Origin: Kordiimonas gwangyangensis DSM 19435 = JCM 12864
Lineage (GTDB): Bacteria > Pseudomonadota > Alphaproteobacteria > Sphingomonadales > Kordiimonadaceae
Reading direction: 5' to 3'
Assembly: GCF_000375545.1 (NCBI RefSeq)
Contig: NZ_AQXF01000001.1
Location: 546,893 to 610,892 of the forward strand
Length of the DNA: 64,000 bases
Shown: in pieces, positions 44,908 through 53,161 of the stretch
How positions within the stretch are numbered: the first letter of the stretch is position 1
Layout: every line of letters starts with the position of its first letter
Program-made: the position numbers and the translations under genes
The notes under the pieces: model-generated
Seen by the model: the letters and a program-made list of their open reading frames with translations, nothing else
Told to the model about the DNA's origin: nothing
Database searches by the model: none

Positions 44908-46212
44908 CTAGACCTCAGTCATCGGATCGACGGCCTGGCCTTGGAACAGGGTGATGCCGAGAAGGTGGCCGAGGTCGATGTCCGTTTTGTCCTCGCAGCC
45001 ATCCAGGATCACACGCGCCTTACCGACACGTTCGATCTTGTTCTGGATCGCCACTTCCGTCTTGCTGTTCAGCCAATCGCCAATACTGCCCATGGGTTTG
45101 AGGATTTTGACGAAGGCGGCCTGCATCGGCTCGACATCGAGCGACAGGAACGCAAGCGGATGAAGATTGCCCACAGAAATGCGGTAACCGAGCGCGATCA
45201 CATGGCGGCTGGCTTCCTGATAGTCGACCGGGTTGGCCAGAATGTCGGTAGGACCAAATTCCAGAACAACCTTGGAACGTGGATGTTTCCCGAGTGATTT
45301 TTCAAACAGGTCAAAAGACGCCGAGAGAATCGAACCACTCGTCACCTTGATGCTCGACGCCATCGACACTTCGTTGCTCATGGACGGTGTGGATGCCAGC
45401 ACCTGATGGGCAAGGTGATCCTCAAGATAACCGTAAAGCCAGCGATTTTCTGACAGTACGCGGCTGTTGGTCAGCAAGGTTTCATAGACCAGCGTGCGCG
45501 GCACAAACTTGTGCTCTAGCACCGGCATGGGCGGCGCATCGCCAAGAATGGCTTTCACAAGCTGCCGACGCAGCATCCCCGCAACATCCGCACCCTGCAG
45601 CGCTTTTGTGAGCGCAAATAGCATTTCAGGGTCGAGGTGCCGGTCCTGATATTCCTTGGGCAGCGGATTAACCGGCATCATGCGTACATGACTGGGGGTC
45701 CGCAGCACCACAGGCGCATCGGTATGCGCCGGGCGCCTGATCTTCTTGATCGGGCCTTCCATCGCCTGGCTTTCCGCTACGTTCGCCGCTTCGCCAAGCT
45801 GCAGCAAGGCGGCCAGCTGTTCGACATAGTCTTTGAATTCCTCATAAGACTCTTCGATATCGAACCAGACGACAAATTCGTCGCTCACCCCTTGCACAGG
45901 GTCGAGCGACGAAATGAGGGACGAATCGCGCAGCTTGCGCCGAATCGTATTCAGCGCGGGATCAATGTCATCAATGTTGGCGTCTTTGGTGATAAGCACG
46001 AGATCTGTGTTCGGCAGCGCGAACATGGTGGCACCAAAACGGGTGATCACACCGCGCAGCGCAGAGGCCGCAAACAGGCGGTAATGCTCTTCTCTGAAGT
46101 GTTTTTCGAGCGCAGACAGGCGGATATGAACAGCGCGCCGCGCCTCAGTATGGCGCCGCAACTGCTTCACATAATCGACCATACGGTCAAGGGCTGTAAC
46201 TTCACTATTCAC
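44908..46212 (-). CDS. Cytoplasmic protein with degenerate GGDEF- and EAL-like domains
   Basis: 434 residues with no membrane segment. The N-terminal 150 residues look like a worn GGDEF fold (RFGATMFALPNTDLVLITK where GGDEF would be). The C-terminal 200 have EAL-like blocks in the right order: VVLEFGPTDI (for xELTE), AAFVKILKP (for xxKIDRS), ILDGCEDKTDIDLGHLL (for AEGVET) and LGITLFQGQAVDP (for LGxxxxQGxxxxxP). The metal-binding Glu and Asp residues are lost, so I infer binding or scaffolding rather than catalysis. The neighbour is LapG-like. Confidence 0.75.
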   Translation of the reverse strand: MNSEVTALDRMVDYVKQLRRHTEARRAVHIRLSALEKHFREEHYRLFAASALRGVITRFGATMFALPNTDLVLITKDANIDDIDPALNTIRRKLRDSSLISSLDPVQGVSDEFVVWFDIEESYEEFKDYVEQLAALLQLGEAANVAESQAMEGPIKKIRRPAHTDAPVVLRTPSHVRMMPVNPLPKEYQDRHLDPEMLFALTKALQGADVAGMLRRQLVKAILGDAPPMPVLEHKFVPRTLVYETLLTNSRVLSENRWLYGYLEDHLAHQVLASTPSMSNEVSMASSIKVTSGSILSASFDLFEKSLGKHPRSKVVLEFGPTDILANPVDYQEASRHVIALGYRISVGNLHPLAFLSLDVEPMQAAFVKILKPMGSIGDWLNSKTEVAIQNKIERVGKARVILDGCEDKTDIDLGHLLGITLFQGQAVDPMTEV

Positions 46213-46276
46213 TTAGGATTTTCTGCCTTCGCAACCGAAACGTTTCCGCCGCGCATATTAGGAGCCAATTCTTAAC

Positions 46277-46957
46277 TTAACCTGAAAACTTGCGCACACG
46301 GTGCAACCACCATGCCGTTTCATTGATCGAATAAACAGGTCTGTAATGTAAAATCTGCGTGTCCGGCAAGACGGCATCGATCTGGTTGTCGAGGATGAAA
46401 TACTCCTCCCCCAACTTTACCGCCAAAATGGCATGGGCAACATTAAGGTTCTCATCCTGCAGGATCACGAGCCGCATGCTCTCTGGGTCGACACCCAGCC
46501 GCTTGAGCGTGATGTATTTGCTGATGGCGTAATCTTCACAGTCGCCATCCTTGAGGAAAAACTCGTCCGGCGTTGCCCAATAGTCGGGGATACCCCAGTT
46601 CACCGGATCGACAATATAAGCCGCGCGGTTCATATAGGCATTGACCTTGTCGAGCAGCTCGCGCTCCGGCGTTTCGCGGTTTTCCTCGATGAAGGCGTCC
46701 CATGCTTCGCGGCTGCACTGGATGCGGCCGAGGCCGCGGCAGCGGTCTTCCGCAGTGCCTTTTGGCGGGCTCGCATTATTGCGCGGCAGGTTGTAGCGCC
46801 GCCACATCTCGGTCCATTTGTCGAACTTGGTCATGTTGGTTGACCGCAGTTCCATGCTGCCAAACAGGCCCTTCGCCATCTGACCTGATGCCGCTGGTGC
46901 GAGCATAAGCCCGGCCCAGAGGAGTATCGACATCATCAGAAGTGAGAGGCGGCGCAT
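46277..46957 (-). CDS. LapG-like bacterial transglutaminase-like cysteine proteinase
   Basis: 226 residues from the ATG at 46957 (AGGA four bases upstream) with a signal peptide (to ASGQ). The catalytic triad of the BTLCP/LapG family is visible: Cys in DGDCEDYAISKY, His in NVAHAILAV, Asp in ILDNQIDAV. LapG cleaves a large adhesin at the cell surface, releasing biofilm, and is held by LapD when c-di-GMP is high. No adhesin or typical LapD is in the window; the adjacent genes carry degenerate c-di-GMP domains. Confidence 0.9.
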   Translation of the reverse strand: MRRLSLLMMSILLWAGLMLAPAASGQMAKGLFGSMELRSTNMTKFDKWTEMWRRYNLPRNNASPPKGTAEDRCRGLGRIQCSREAWDAFIEENRETPERELLDKVNAYMNRAAYIVDPVNWGIPDYWATPDEFFLKDGDCEDYAISKYITLKRLGVDPESMRLVILQDENLNVAHAILAVKLGEEYFILDNQIDAVLPDTQILHYRPVYSINETAWWLHRVRKFSG

Positions 46958-47126
46958 AAAGTCCTGTACCGAAAAAGATTGAGCCAACGGCCTGAGCGGT
47001 TAAACATAAAGGCATGCCATCCATGTTCCAAGTGCTTCATGAAACTGATGATGCACATGACGCCCTTCAAAGGGATGAAGATATGGGATAAAAGGGCATC
47101 AAACCCATACATGAAAGGGGCAGTTT

Positions 47127-49184
47127 ATGTCGGGTGAAGAGGGCAACAACAAATCCATTTTTGTGACAGGCGCCGTTATCGTCATTGTCGCAGCGCTTGG
47201 TTTCCTGGGCATCCTGAAGTTCGCATCCTCCGAGGCCGACCAGAATATGGCGCGCTGGCAGGACCGGCTCAATCTCGTTGCCGATAGCCGCGCGACGGAA
47301 GTTTCCGTGTGGCTGAACCGCTATCTCGCCAACGTTGAAAAACTGGCCGGTGACGCCACCATCCAGCTTTATGCCGGTGGCGGCATGGACGACATGCCGG
47401 AAGCGGCCGAAGGCCAGCGCGGTTATGTTTTTGCCCTTTTGTCTGCCGCGGCGGAACGCGACGGATTCCATGAAAAAACTGCCATCGACCAGCTTGCCGC
47501 CAATATCAAGCGCCCCCAGCGCGCCGGCCTTGCCATCCTGCGGTCTGACGGCAGCCCCATGGTTGCCACAAGCGGCATGCCGCTCCTGCGCCCCGGTGAA
47601 TGGCCGTCTGACGCCCGCGGCTCCTTCATTGCCGTTGGCCCCCAACTTGAAGACAAAACACCGCTGGTGATTTTTGGCGCCCCCATAGTCGCGGACGAAG
47701 GCATGCTGGGCCGTGGTGAAGGCGTGAACTGGGTAATCGGTGCGCGTCCGCTTGATGGGGACTTCCTCAAAACGCTCGAACAGCCCGGTGCGGCCAGTAA
47801 AAGCGGGCAGACCTACATCGTTGTGCGCGGTGAAGGCAGCCTTGTCACCCCGCTCACGCCACTGGTGGAAGGCGGCCGTATTGGCGAAGCCCGGCAGGAC
47901 GAAGCCGCCGCATTCGCGGCAGCAACACCCGGCGCTTTTGCCATTCATGATAATTACGCGGGCACCAATGTGCTGGTGACAGGCCGAGAGTTGGCCGCAC
48001 CTGTACCGTGGGTACTCGTGCGCACGATCGCCGCGGATGAAGCGCTGGCCGAGATCAACGCCCGCCGCAACAGCATGATCATCACCCTCTCCATGGCGGC
48101 ACTTTTTGTGCTCGCCGCCCTTGTGCTTGTGTGGCGGCACGGTGTGTCGCGCCGGCTTGAGGCCAGCTACCGCGAACAGGCGAGCCTTTCGAAACAGAAC
48201 GAAAGCCTGAGCAAGTTCCTGCAAAGCGTGAGCGACAGCCAACCCACGGCAATCGCGGCACTGGATGACGATCTCAAGGTTCGTTTTGCCAACAAAAAGC
48301 TCGGTGAAGTGATCAACCTGCCGGTGGATGCACTGAATGACCGGCGGCTCGATACCGCATTCCCGAATGAGGTGGCGGATAAACTGCGCACGAAAGTGCG
48401 CGAGGCCGCAGCAGGGAGTGCAAATGAATTGCGCCTGCGCCTTGATCAAGATGGTGATGAGCGCATCTACCAGACCCAGCTCCTACCGCTCAATGCGGCG
48501 GGCGACCGCAACGCAAACGCGCTTCTCGTGATGCAGGATATCTCCTCTCTTGTGGCGGCGCAGGAACGATCAGAATCGCTCTTCAAACAGCTGGTCAGCA
48601 CCCTGACCCAAATTATTGATGCGCGTGATCCTTGGTCCAAGCACCACTCGGTTCGTGTGGCAGATGTGGCAGGTGCCATCGCGCTTGAGATGGGCTGGGA
48701 CGCAGATAGCGCGGAAGCTGTGCGCATCGCCGGGCAACTGGTGAACCTCGGCAAGATTTTTGTGCCGACTGAAATCCTGACCAAACAGGGGGCGCTTTCT
48801 GACGATGAGTTTGCGCTGGTGCGCGACAGCATGCAGAAGGGCGCGAGCCTTGTGGCTGGCCTTGATTTCAAAGGACCGGTTGCCGCCACCCTCGCGCAGA
48901 TGCGCGAAAATTGGGACGGCAGTGGCGAACCAGACGGCCGCAAGGGTGATGAGATCGAACCGGGCGCACGCATTCTCTCTGTTGCGAACGCATTTGTCGG
49001 CATGGTTTCGGCGCGCGCGCACCGCTCAGGCCTCGGCTTCGACAAGGCGCTTGATATTCTCAACGGTGACGCGGGCAAGAAATACGAGCGCCGCACGGTC
49101 GCTGCACTTCAGAATATCCTTGAAAACAAGGGCGGACGTGAACGCTGGGCTGCCTATGCCGAGCTCGTCAAAGAAGGCTCGTAA
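47127..49184 (+). CDS. Membrane sensor with degenerate HD-GYP-like domain
   Basis: 685 residues. Membrane helix 1 (about 10-30), a periplasmic sensor (30-310, Cache-like), helix 2 (SMIITLSMAALFVLAALVLVW, about 316-338), a coiled segment, a PAS-like domain (about 370-470) and an HD-type domain. The HD-GYP landmarks are changed: KHHSVRVAD is kept, but LLHDIGKI is QLVNLGKI (HD replaced by Val-Asn), the second His pair is replaced in AQMRENWDGSGEPDG and GYP is GEP. Phosphodiesterase activity is unlikely; a c-di-GMP receptor or partner role is inferred. It is divergent from the LapG-like gene; its end overlaps mmcB by 17 bases. Confidence 0.88.
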   Translation: MSGEEGNNKSIFVTGAVIVIVAALGFLGILKFASSEADQNMARWQDRLNLVADSRATEVSVWLNRYLANVEKLAGDATIQLYAGGGMDDMPEAAEGQRGYVFALLSAAAERDGFHEKTAIDQLAANIKRPQRAGLAILRSDGSPMVATSGMPLLRPGEWPSDARGSFIAVGPQLEDKTPLVIFGAPIVADEGMLGRGEGVNWVIGARPLDGDFLKTLEQPGAASKSGQTYIVVRGEGSLVTPLTPLVEGGRIGEARQDEAAAFAAATPGAFAIHDNYAGTNVLVTGRELAAPVPWVLVRTIAADEALAEINARRNSMIITLSMAALFVLAALVLVWRHGVSRRLEASYREQASLSKQNESLSKFLQSVSDSQPTAIAALDDDLKVRFANKKLGEVINLPVDALNDRRLDTAFPNEVADKLRTKVREAAAGSANELRLRLDQDGDERIYQTQLLPLNAAGDRNANALLVMQDISSLVAAQERSESLFKQLVSTLTQIIDARDPWSKHHSVRVADVAGAIALEMGWDADSAEAVRIAGQLVNLGKIFVPTEILTKQGALSDDEFALVRDSMQKGASLVAGLDFKGPVAATLAQMRENWDGSGEPDGRKGDEIEPGARILSVANAFVGMVSARAHRSGLGFDKALDILNGDAGKKYERRTVAALQNILENKGGRERWAAYAELVKEGS

Positions 49185-49632
49185 TACGGGGGGCGGCAGC
49201 CAGCGGCTTGATATCATCCGTTAGCCGCATGGCGCCAAGCCGTGCCATCTTGAGCGTCAAGGTTTTGCGTTTGGCGGCATTCACCACCCTGGTTGCCGCC
49301 GGGCGCACGATGTCCGCCCCATAAGCATCCGCGAGGATCACACCGGTCACCGATGGCAAACTGCCGTCTTCGTCCAGCACGGTTCGCGGAAAATCGCCGT
49401 CGACAGCAAAGAAGAATTCCTCACAGTAACTGAGGTATTCCTGCCATTTGCTATCGCTCCTGAAGTCAGCAAGGGAGGACTTCACCTCCACAATGATGGT
49501 GCGGCCTGCGCGGTCAAGCGCCACAATATCAGCGCGCCTACCGTTGGTGAGCGAGACCTCGGTCATGGGCGCGTACCCAAGCTCAAGCAAAAAGCGCATG
49601 GCGCCGCGTGTCACCTGTTCCGTACTGGTCAT
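49168..49632 (-). CDS. mmcB: MmcB-family DNA repair protein
   Basis: 154 residues from the ATG at 49632. It carries the nuclease-like pattern of the family: RRADIVALDRAGRTIIVEVKSS (Asp and E-x-K of a PD-(D/E)XK site) and FFFAVDGDFPRTVL. In Caulobacter MmcB is implicated in the response to mitomycin C and in mutagenesis with ImuB. It is convergent with, and overlaps, the HD-like gene. The longer in-frame extension upstream is not needed. Confidence 0.88.
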   Translation of the reverse strand: MTSTEQVTRGAMRFLLELGYAPMTEVSLTNGRRADIVALDRAGRTIIVEVKSSLADFRSDSKWQEYLSYCEEFFFAVDGDFPRTVLDEDGSLPSVTGVILADAYGADIVRPAATRVVNAAKRKTLTLKMARLGAMRLTDDIKPLAAAPRITSLL

Positions 49633-49729
49633 GCTGCAGGCCCCTAGTTTGCGAATCAGGCAAAAATGATGGCAAGCGAACTTCCGCGTCGCAACAAAAA
49701 AGAACAAATTAGGAACAAAAAGAAATGGC

Positions 49730-50128
49730 TCAGCTTTCGCTGGCGATGATTTCGCTCAGGCGGGTTTGCAGTGCCTGGCCCTTCTCGCCGCCGTCCCCCA
49801 TGATGCGGTTCGCAAGCACGACTTCAAAAATGCGCACGTGGGCGTCAATCACTTTCGGGCTGATGGTGGCACCACCGTGTTTGATGTAGCGGCAAAGCGA
49901 GGTGCCCACACTGGTCATGAGGTCGAAGTTGAAGCTACTGCCCATGCCCTTGATGTTGTGGGACAAATCATAGATGCGGTCAGCGGCTTCTGAATTGCTG
50001 GGCTGGTTGTCTTCGAGGCTGTCGGCAATGGTGCGCAGCTCCGCGACGGCATCCCCCGTCCAGGTCAGGAACTGGCCAACCAATTCCTCGTCTTCGGCAT
50101 ATGTATAGTCGCTGTTATCGCTTGGCAT
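49730..50128 (-). CDS. Orphan Hpt (histidine phosphotransfer) protein
   Basis: 132 residues from the ATG at 50128. The Hpt site is IYDLSHNIKGMGSSFNFDLM with the phosphoaccepting His in H-x-x-K-G. The N-terminus is acidic. No hybrid kinase is adjacent; the nearest signalling genes are RegB/RegA and the degenerate c-di-GMP proteins. Relay partners are unknown. A stretch of about 170 bases upstream, shared with the DUF3126 gene, holds the promoters. Confidence 0.88.
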   Translation of the reverse strand: MPSDNSDYTYAEDEELVGQFLTWTGDAVAELRTIADSLEDNQPSNSEAADRIYDLSHNIKGMGSSFNFDLMTSVGTSLCRYIKHGGATISPKVIDAHVRIFEVVLANRIMGDGGEKGQALQTRLSEIIASES

Positions 50129-50298
50129 CGGTCTTCTTCTGTCAAAGCCCCCTCGGTGTATTGTTATCAATTCTACAAAATTAACAAGACATTAGAGCCA
50201 AAATTGTGCTCGTCCGCAAAATCCCGGCAGTTTTACTTGCATTGCAGGTCATGCCTTAGATAAACCTTGGCAAACACGAGATTCGCAAGGAGCATACA

Positions 50299-50514
50299 GT
50301 GACGCCGAATGAAATCGCTCGGTTGCAGGCCTACCTGCAAGCGAAATTCAACAACAACATGCTGAAGCTGGTCCGCCGCCCGAAGGCAAAAGACTCGGTC
50401 GAGGTAGTTTTGGGCGAAGAGTTTCTGGGCGTTGTGTACCGGGACGAGGACGAGGGCGAGGTTTCCTACGCCATGTCCATCTGTGTTCTTGAGGAAGATT
50501 TGCCGCAGGTCTAA
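50299..50514 (+). CDS. DUF3126 family protein
   Basis: 71 residues from a GTG with AAGGAG six bases upstream. The text NEIARLQAYLQAKFNN, VEVVLGEEFLGVVYRDEDEGEVSYAM matches DUF3126, a small conserved alphaproteobacterial protein without known function. A plausible promoter (TTGCAT, 17 bases, ATAAAC) lies about 45 bases upstream. Confidence 0.9.
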   Translation: MTPNEIARLQAYLQAKFNNNMLKLVRRPKAKDSVEVVLGEEFLGVVYRDEDEGEVSYAMSICVLEEDLPQV

Positions 50515-50538
50515 CTGCGGCCTGTCTGGGGGAGCCTT

Positions 50539-50757
50539 ATGCTTTATCTGATTGCCCTTCTGATACCGCCGCTTGCCTTGCTGCTGTGCGGCAAGCCATT
50601 TCAGGCCATTCTGTCTGCGATACTCTGGATTATTGCATGGCTCACAGCGGTCGTTTTTGGTGCCGGCTTCATCATGTGGGTCATCCTCGCGGTATGGGCC
50701 ATCATGGTTGTGCGCGACCGCAACACCCGCAAATTCATCGAAGAAGCACGCCGCTAG
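50539..50757 (+). CDS. YqaE/Pmp3-family small membrane protein
   Basis: 72 residues with two hydrophobic segments and the Pmp3 signature LIPPLALLLCGKPFQAILSAI. These proteins sit in the inner membrane and respond to salt or membrane-potential stress in several organisms. A short basic tail follows. It lies 24 bases after the DUF3126 gene and may share its transcript. Confidence 0.85.
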   Translation: MLYLIALLIPPLALLLCGKPFQAILSAILWIIAWLTAVVFGAGFIMWVILAVWAIMVVRDRNTRKFIEEARR

Positions 50758-50794
50758 ACCATCCTCAGCCTTGAGGAGAAGCGGCAGCTATGCA

Positions 50795-50833
50795 ACACTC
50801 CATAAAGTGAATTACTTTCATTTTATGGAGTGT
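50795..50833 (+). promoter_or_regulatory. Long hairpin covering the Shine-Dalgarno of the GNAT gene
   Basis: Arms 50795-50811 and 50817-50833 pair over 17 positions with only one G-U pair and a 5-base loop (TTACT); the outer 12 base pairs (ACACTCCATAAA/TTTATGGAGTGT) are perfect. The GGAG ribosome site (50827-50830), five bases before the ATG at 50836, lies in the 3' arm and pairs with CTCC. It may be a translational switch such as an RNA thermometer, or a dyad operator. Confidence 0.65.
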
Positions 50834-50835
50834 GT

Positions 50836-51423
50836 ATGCCTTTGCGCGCCCTGAACACCGCGGACGATGACCTGATCGGCAGTATCATTGCCGCCGGTTT
50901 TGCCGATGACCCGGTTAATCTCTGGACCTTCCGCGGCACGGGGGCGATGCGCCCGGCTTTTACCGCAATGGCAAAACACCTCTACCTCAAGCGCGGCTTT
51001 GGCCATGTGATGGCGGACGGCACGGCGGGGTCACTGTGGCTACCGCCCGGCGCGCCCAAAGCATATGGCATAGGCAACCTTACCCTTGGCTGGCATATCC
51101 TGAAGCATGGCGGCGCCCGGGCCCTCAATAACTCGCTCGTGATTGATGGCTTCATGGCACGGAACCGCAAACCGTTACCGCCGCACTACTACCTGTTTGC
51201 CATTGCGGCGTTGCCCACACATCAGGGCAAGGGGCTTGGCGGTCAGGTAATGCGCGCCGCGTTGGAACGCATTGACGCCGAGAGAATGCCCGCTTACCTC
51301 GAAAACTCGAAACACGAAAACCTTGGCTTTTACCGCCATCACGGGTTTGAAGTGATGGAGGAGGCGACACCCGCAAAGGGCTGCCCGCCGCTATGGCTGA
51401 TGTGGCGACCGGCGCGCGCATAA
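50836..51423 (+). CDS. GNAT-family N-acetyltransferase
   Basis: 195 residues from the ATG at 50836. Acetyl-CoA site HQGKGLGGQVMRAALERI, with the late ENSKHENLGFYRHHGFEV that closes the fold. It resembles the group often annotated as stress or small-molecule acetyltransferases; the substrate is unknown. Its ribosome site is within a 17-bp stem, so translation is probably controlled by RNA structure. It is separated from the Pmp3 gene by 78 bases. Confidence 0.88.
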   Translation: MPLRALNTADDDLIGSIIAAGFADDPVNLWTFRGTGAMRPAFTAMAKHLYLKRGFGHVMADGTAGSLWLPPGAPKAYGIGNLTLGWHILKHGGARALNNSLVIDGFMARNRKPLPPHYYLFAIAALPTHQGKGLGGQVMRAALERIDAERMPAYLENSKHENLGFYRHHGFEVMEEATPAKGCPPLWLMWRPARA

Positions 51424-51493
51424 CACACTCCTGTCTTGCAAAAATCGCGATTATGAAAGATTTTTGACCCGGGCTATCTTGATGGGGGATCGG

Positions 51494-53161
51494 ATGCAGG
51501 GGTTAAGGACCGCCGCGATTGTTTTTGAGCCGGACGGTTATGTCCTGGCGGGTGACAAGATCATGGGCCGCCAGGCGGCGGGGAACAGTTTCCTGCGCGC
51601 GGCCATTGAGCATGCCGGCGAGCATCCTCTTTGGTGCTACACGCCCCGGCAAAAATCAGCGGCGGTATTTGCTGAAATCACACGGTCGATAGACCCAACG
51701 GTCAAAACCGAATGGTGCCCGGCTCATCAGGTTCACCGGCTTTCTGAACCCGGCACATTGTACCTGCCCGGCCCAAACCTCGGCACCTTTGCCGGCCAGC
51801 GGCTAAGGGCAGGCATAGGCGCGTACAGCTTGTGCGGCGTCACCCATACCATCTCAACCCACAGCGCGATGGACGCGATCACTGGCATCATAAGCGCGCC
51901 GGTCATGCCGTGGGATGCGCTGATCTGCACCTCAAACGCTGTACGCAGTTCGGTGCAAACCCTGATGCATGAGCAGCAGGAACTGCTGAGCTGGCGCATG
52001 GGCACAGCAGTCAACCCACCCTTGCCACAACTGCCAGTGATCCCACTTGCTATACAGTGCGACGATTTCTCATTCTCTCAGGCGCAAAAAATCAAGGCCC
52101 GACAAGCCCTTGGCATTGACGAGGACACCGTCGCCTTCCTGTTTGTCGGCCGCCTGTCCTATCATGCAAAAGCACATCCCCACGCAATGATGCTGGCCCT
52201 TGAAAAAGTAGCGCAGCAAACCGGCAAACCCATCGCAATCTTGCAGTGCGGCTGGTTCGCGAACCCAACACTCGAACAAGACTTCCGCGACGTTGCTGCC
52301 AAAGTTTGCCCTTCCGTCAAATGCCTGTTCACGGACGGGCGCAACCGCAACACGCGGGACGCAAGCTGGGCGGCGGCTGACGTATTTATCTCTCTCTCCG
52401 ACAATTTTCAGGAAACCTTTGGAATCACACCGCTTGAAGCAATGGCTGCGGGCCTGCCTGTCATTGTAAGTGACTGGGACGGATACAAGGACACCGTGCC
52501 CGATGGTGTAACAGGCTTCCGTATCCCGACATGGACGATCGCAAGTGACGACGCGCACAAATTTGGTGCCCGCTACGAGGCGGAGATCGACAGCTATGAC
52601 CGCTACTCCGGCTACACCTGCCTGACAGTATCGGTCGATCACGGAGCGCTTGAAGCACGCATCACGGAACTGGCGACAAGCGCCGAACTAAGAAAAAAAC
52701 TTGGCGAGGCGGGACGCACTCATGCCCGCGAACACTATGACTGGACAGTGGTATACCCGCAGTATCAGGCACTTTGGGCCGAGCTTGGCGCGCGGCGTCA
52801 GGCATCAGAACACAGCAACATCTCCGGTCCAGCCGTGATGGAGGCGCCCGCCCGCATGAACCCTTACAGGGCTTTTGCGTCTTACCCCAGCCACACCATA
52901 GGCCCCGAGACAAAAGTCACCTTGCGGGAGGCTGACCCGGTCGCGGCATACACCGCGGCGATGGCACTTGCGGTCTATAATTACGGCGCCTCAATGCTCG
53001 TAACCCCTCAGGGCGCGCAGCGTGTCTTTACTATTCTCACCGAACAGCCCGGCATAAGTGTGGGCGACCTTACAACTGCACTTGGTGCCGGCATCGACGG
53101 CGTCAGCTATGTGCTTTCCGTCTTCGCCAAAATGGGGCTGGTCACGCTTGCAGCGAAATAA
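51494..53161 (+). CDS. Family 4 glycosyltransferase with C-terminal winged-helix-like domain
   Basis: 555 residues from the ATG at 51494 (GGGGG six bases upstream). A GT-B fold: the donor-side motif SDNFQETFGITPLEAMAAGLPVIVSDWDGYKDTV (E-x7-E) is typical of GT4. The central AFLFVGRLSYHAKAHP begins the second Rossmann domain. Residues about 505-553 are extra: RVFTILTEQPGISVGDL, then a recognition-type helix (GVSYVLSVFAKMGLVTL), like an ArsR-type winged helix. Its acceptor is unknown. Its end overlaps allA by 20 bases on the opposite strand. Confidence 0.88.
   Translation: MQGLRTAAIVFEPDGYVLAGDKIMGRQAAGNSFLRAAIEHAGEHPLWCYTPRQKSAAVFAEITRSIDPTVKTEWCPAHQVHRLSEPGTLYLPGPNLGTFAGQRLRAGIGAYSLCGVTHTISTHSAMDAITGIISAPVMPWDALICTSNAVRSSVQTLMHEQQELLSWRMGTAVNPPLPQLPVIPLAIQCDDFSFSQAQKIKARQALGIDEDTVAFLFVGRLSYHAKAHPHAMMLALEKVAQQTGKPIAILQCGWFANPTLEQDFRDVAAKVCPSVKCLFTDGRNRNTRDASWAAADVFISLSDNFQETFGITPLEAMAAGLPVIVSDWDGYKDTVPDGVTGFRIPTWTIASDDAHKFGARYEAEIDSYDRYSGYTCLTVSVDHGALEARITELATSAELRKKLGEAGRTHAREHYDWTVVYPQYQALWAELGARRQASEHSNISGPAVMEAPARMNPYRAFASYPSHTIGPETKVTLREADPVAAYTAAMALAVYNYGASMLVTPQGAQRVFTILTEQPGISVGDLTTALGAGIDGVSYVLSVFAKMGLVTLAAK

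Noticed and set aside
47067-48449. 460-codon minus-strand frame opposite the HD-like sensor
   Set aside because: The plus-strand protein has clear membrane helices and domain motifs; the minus frame has none.
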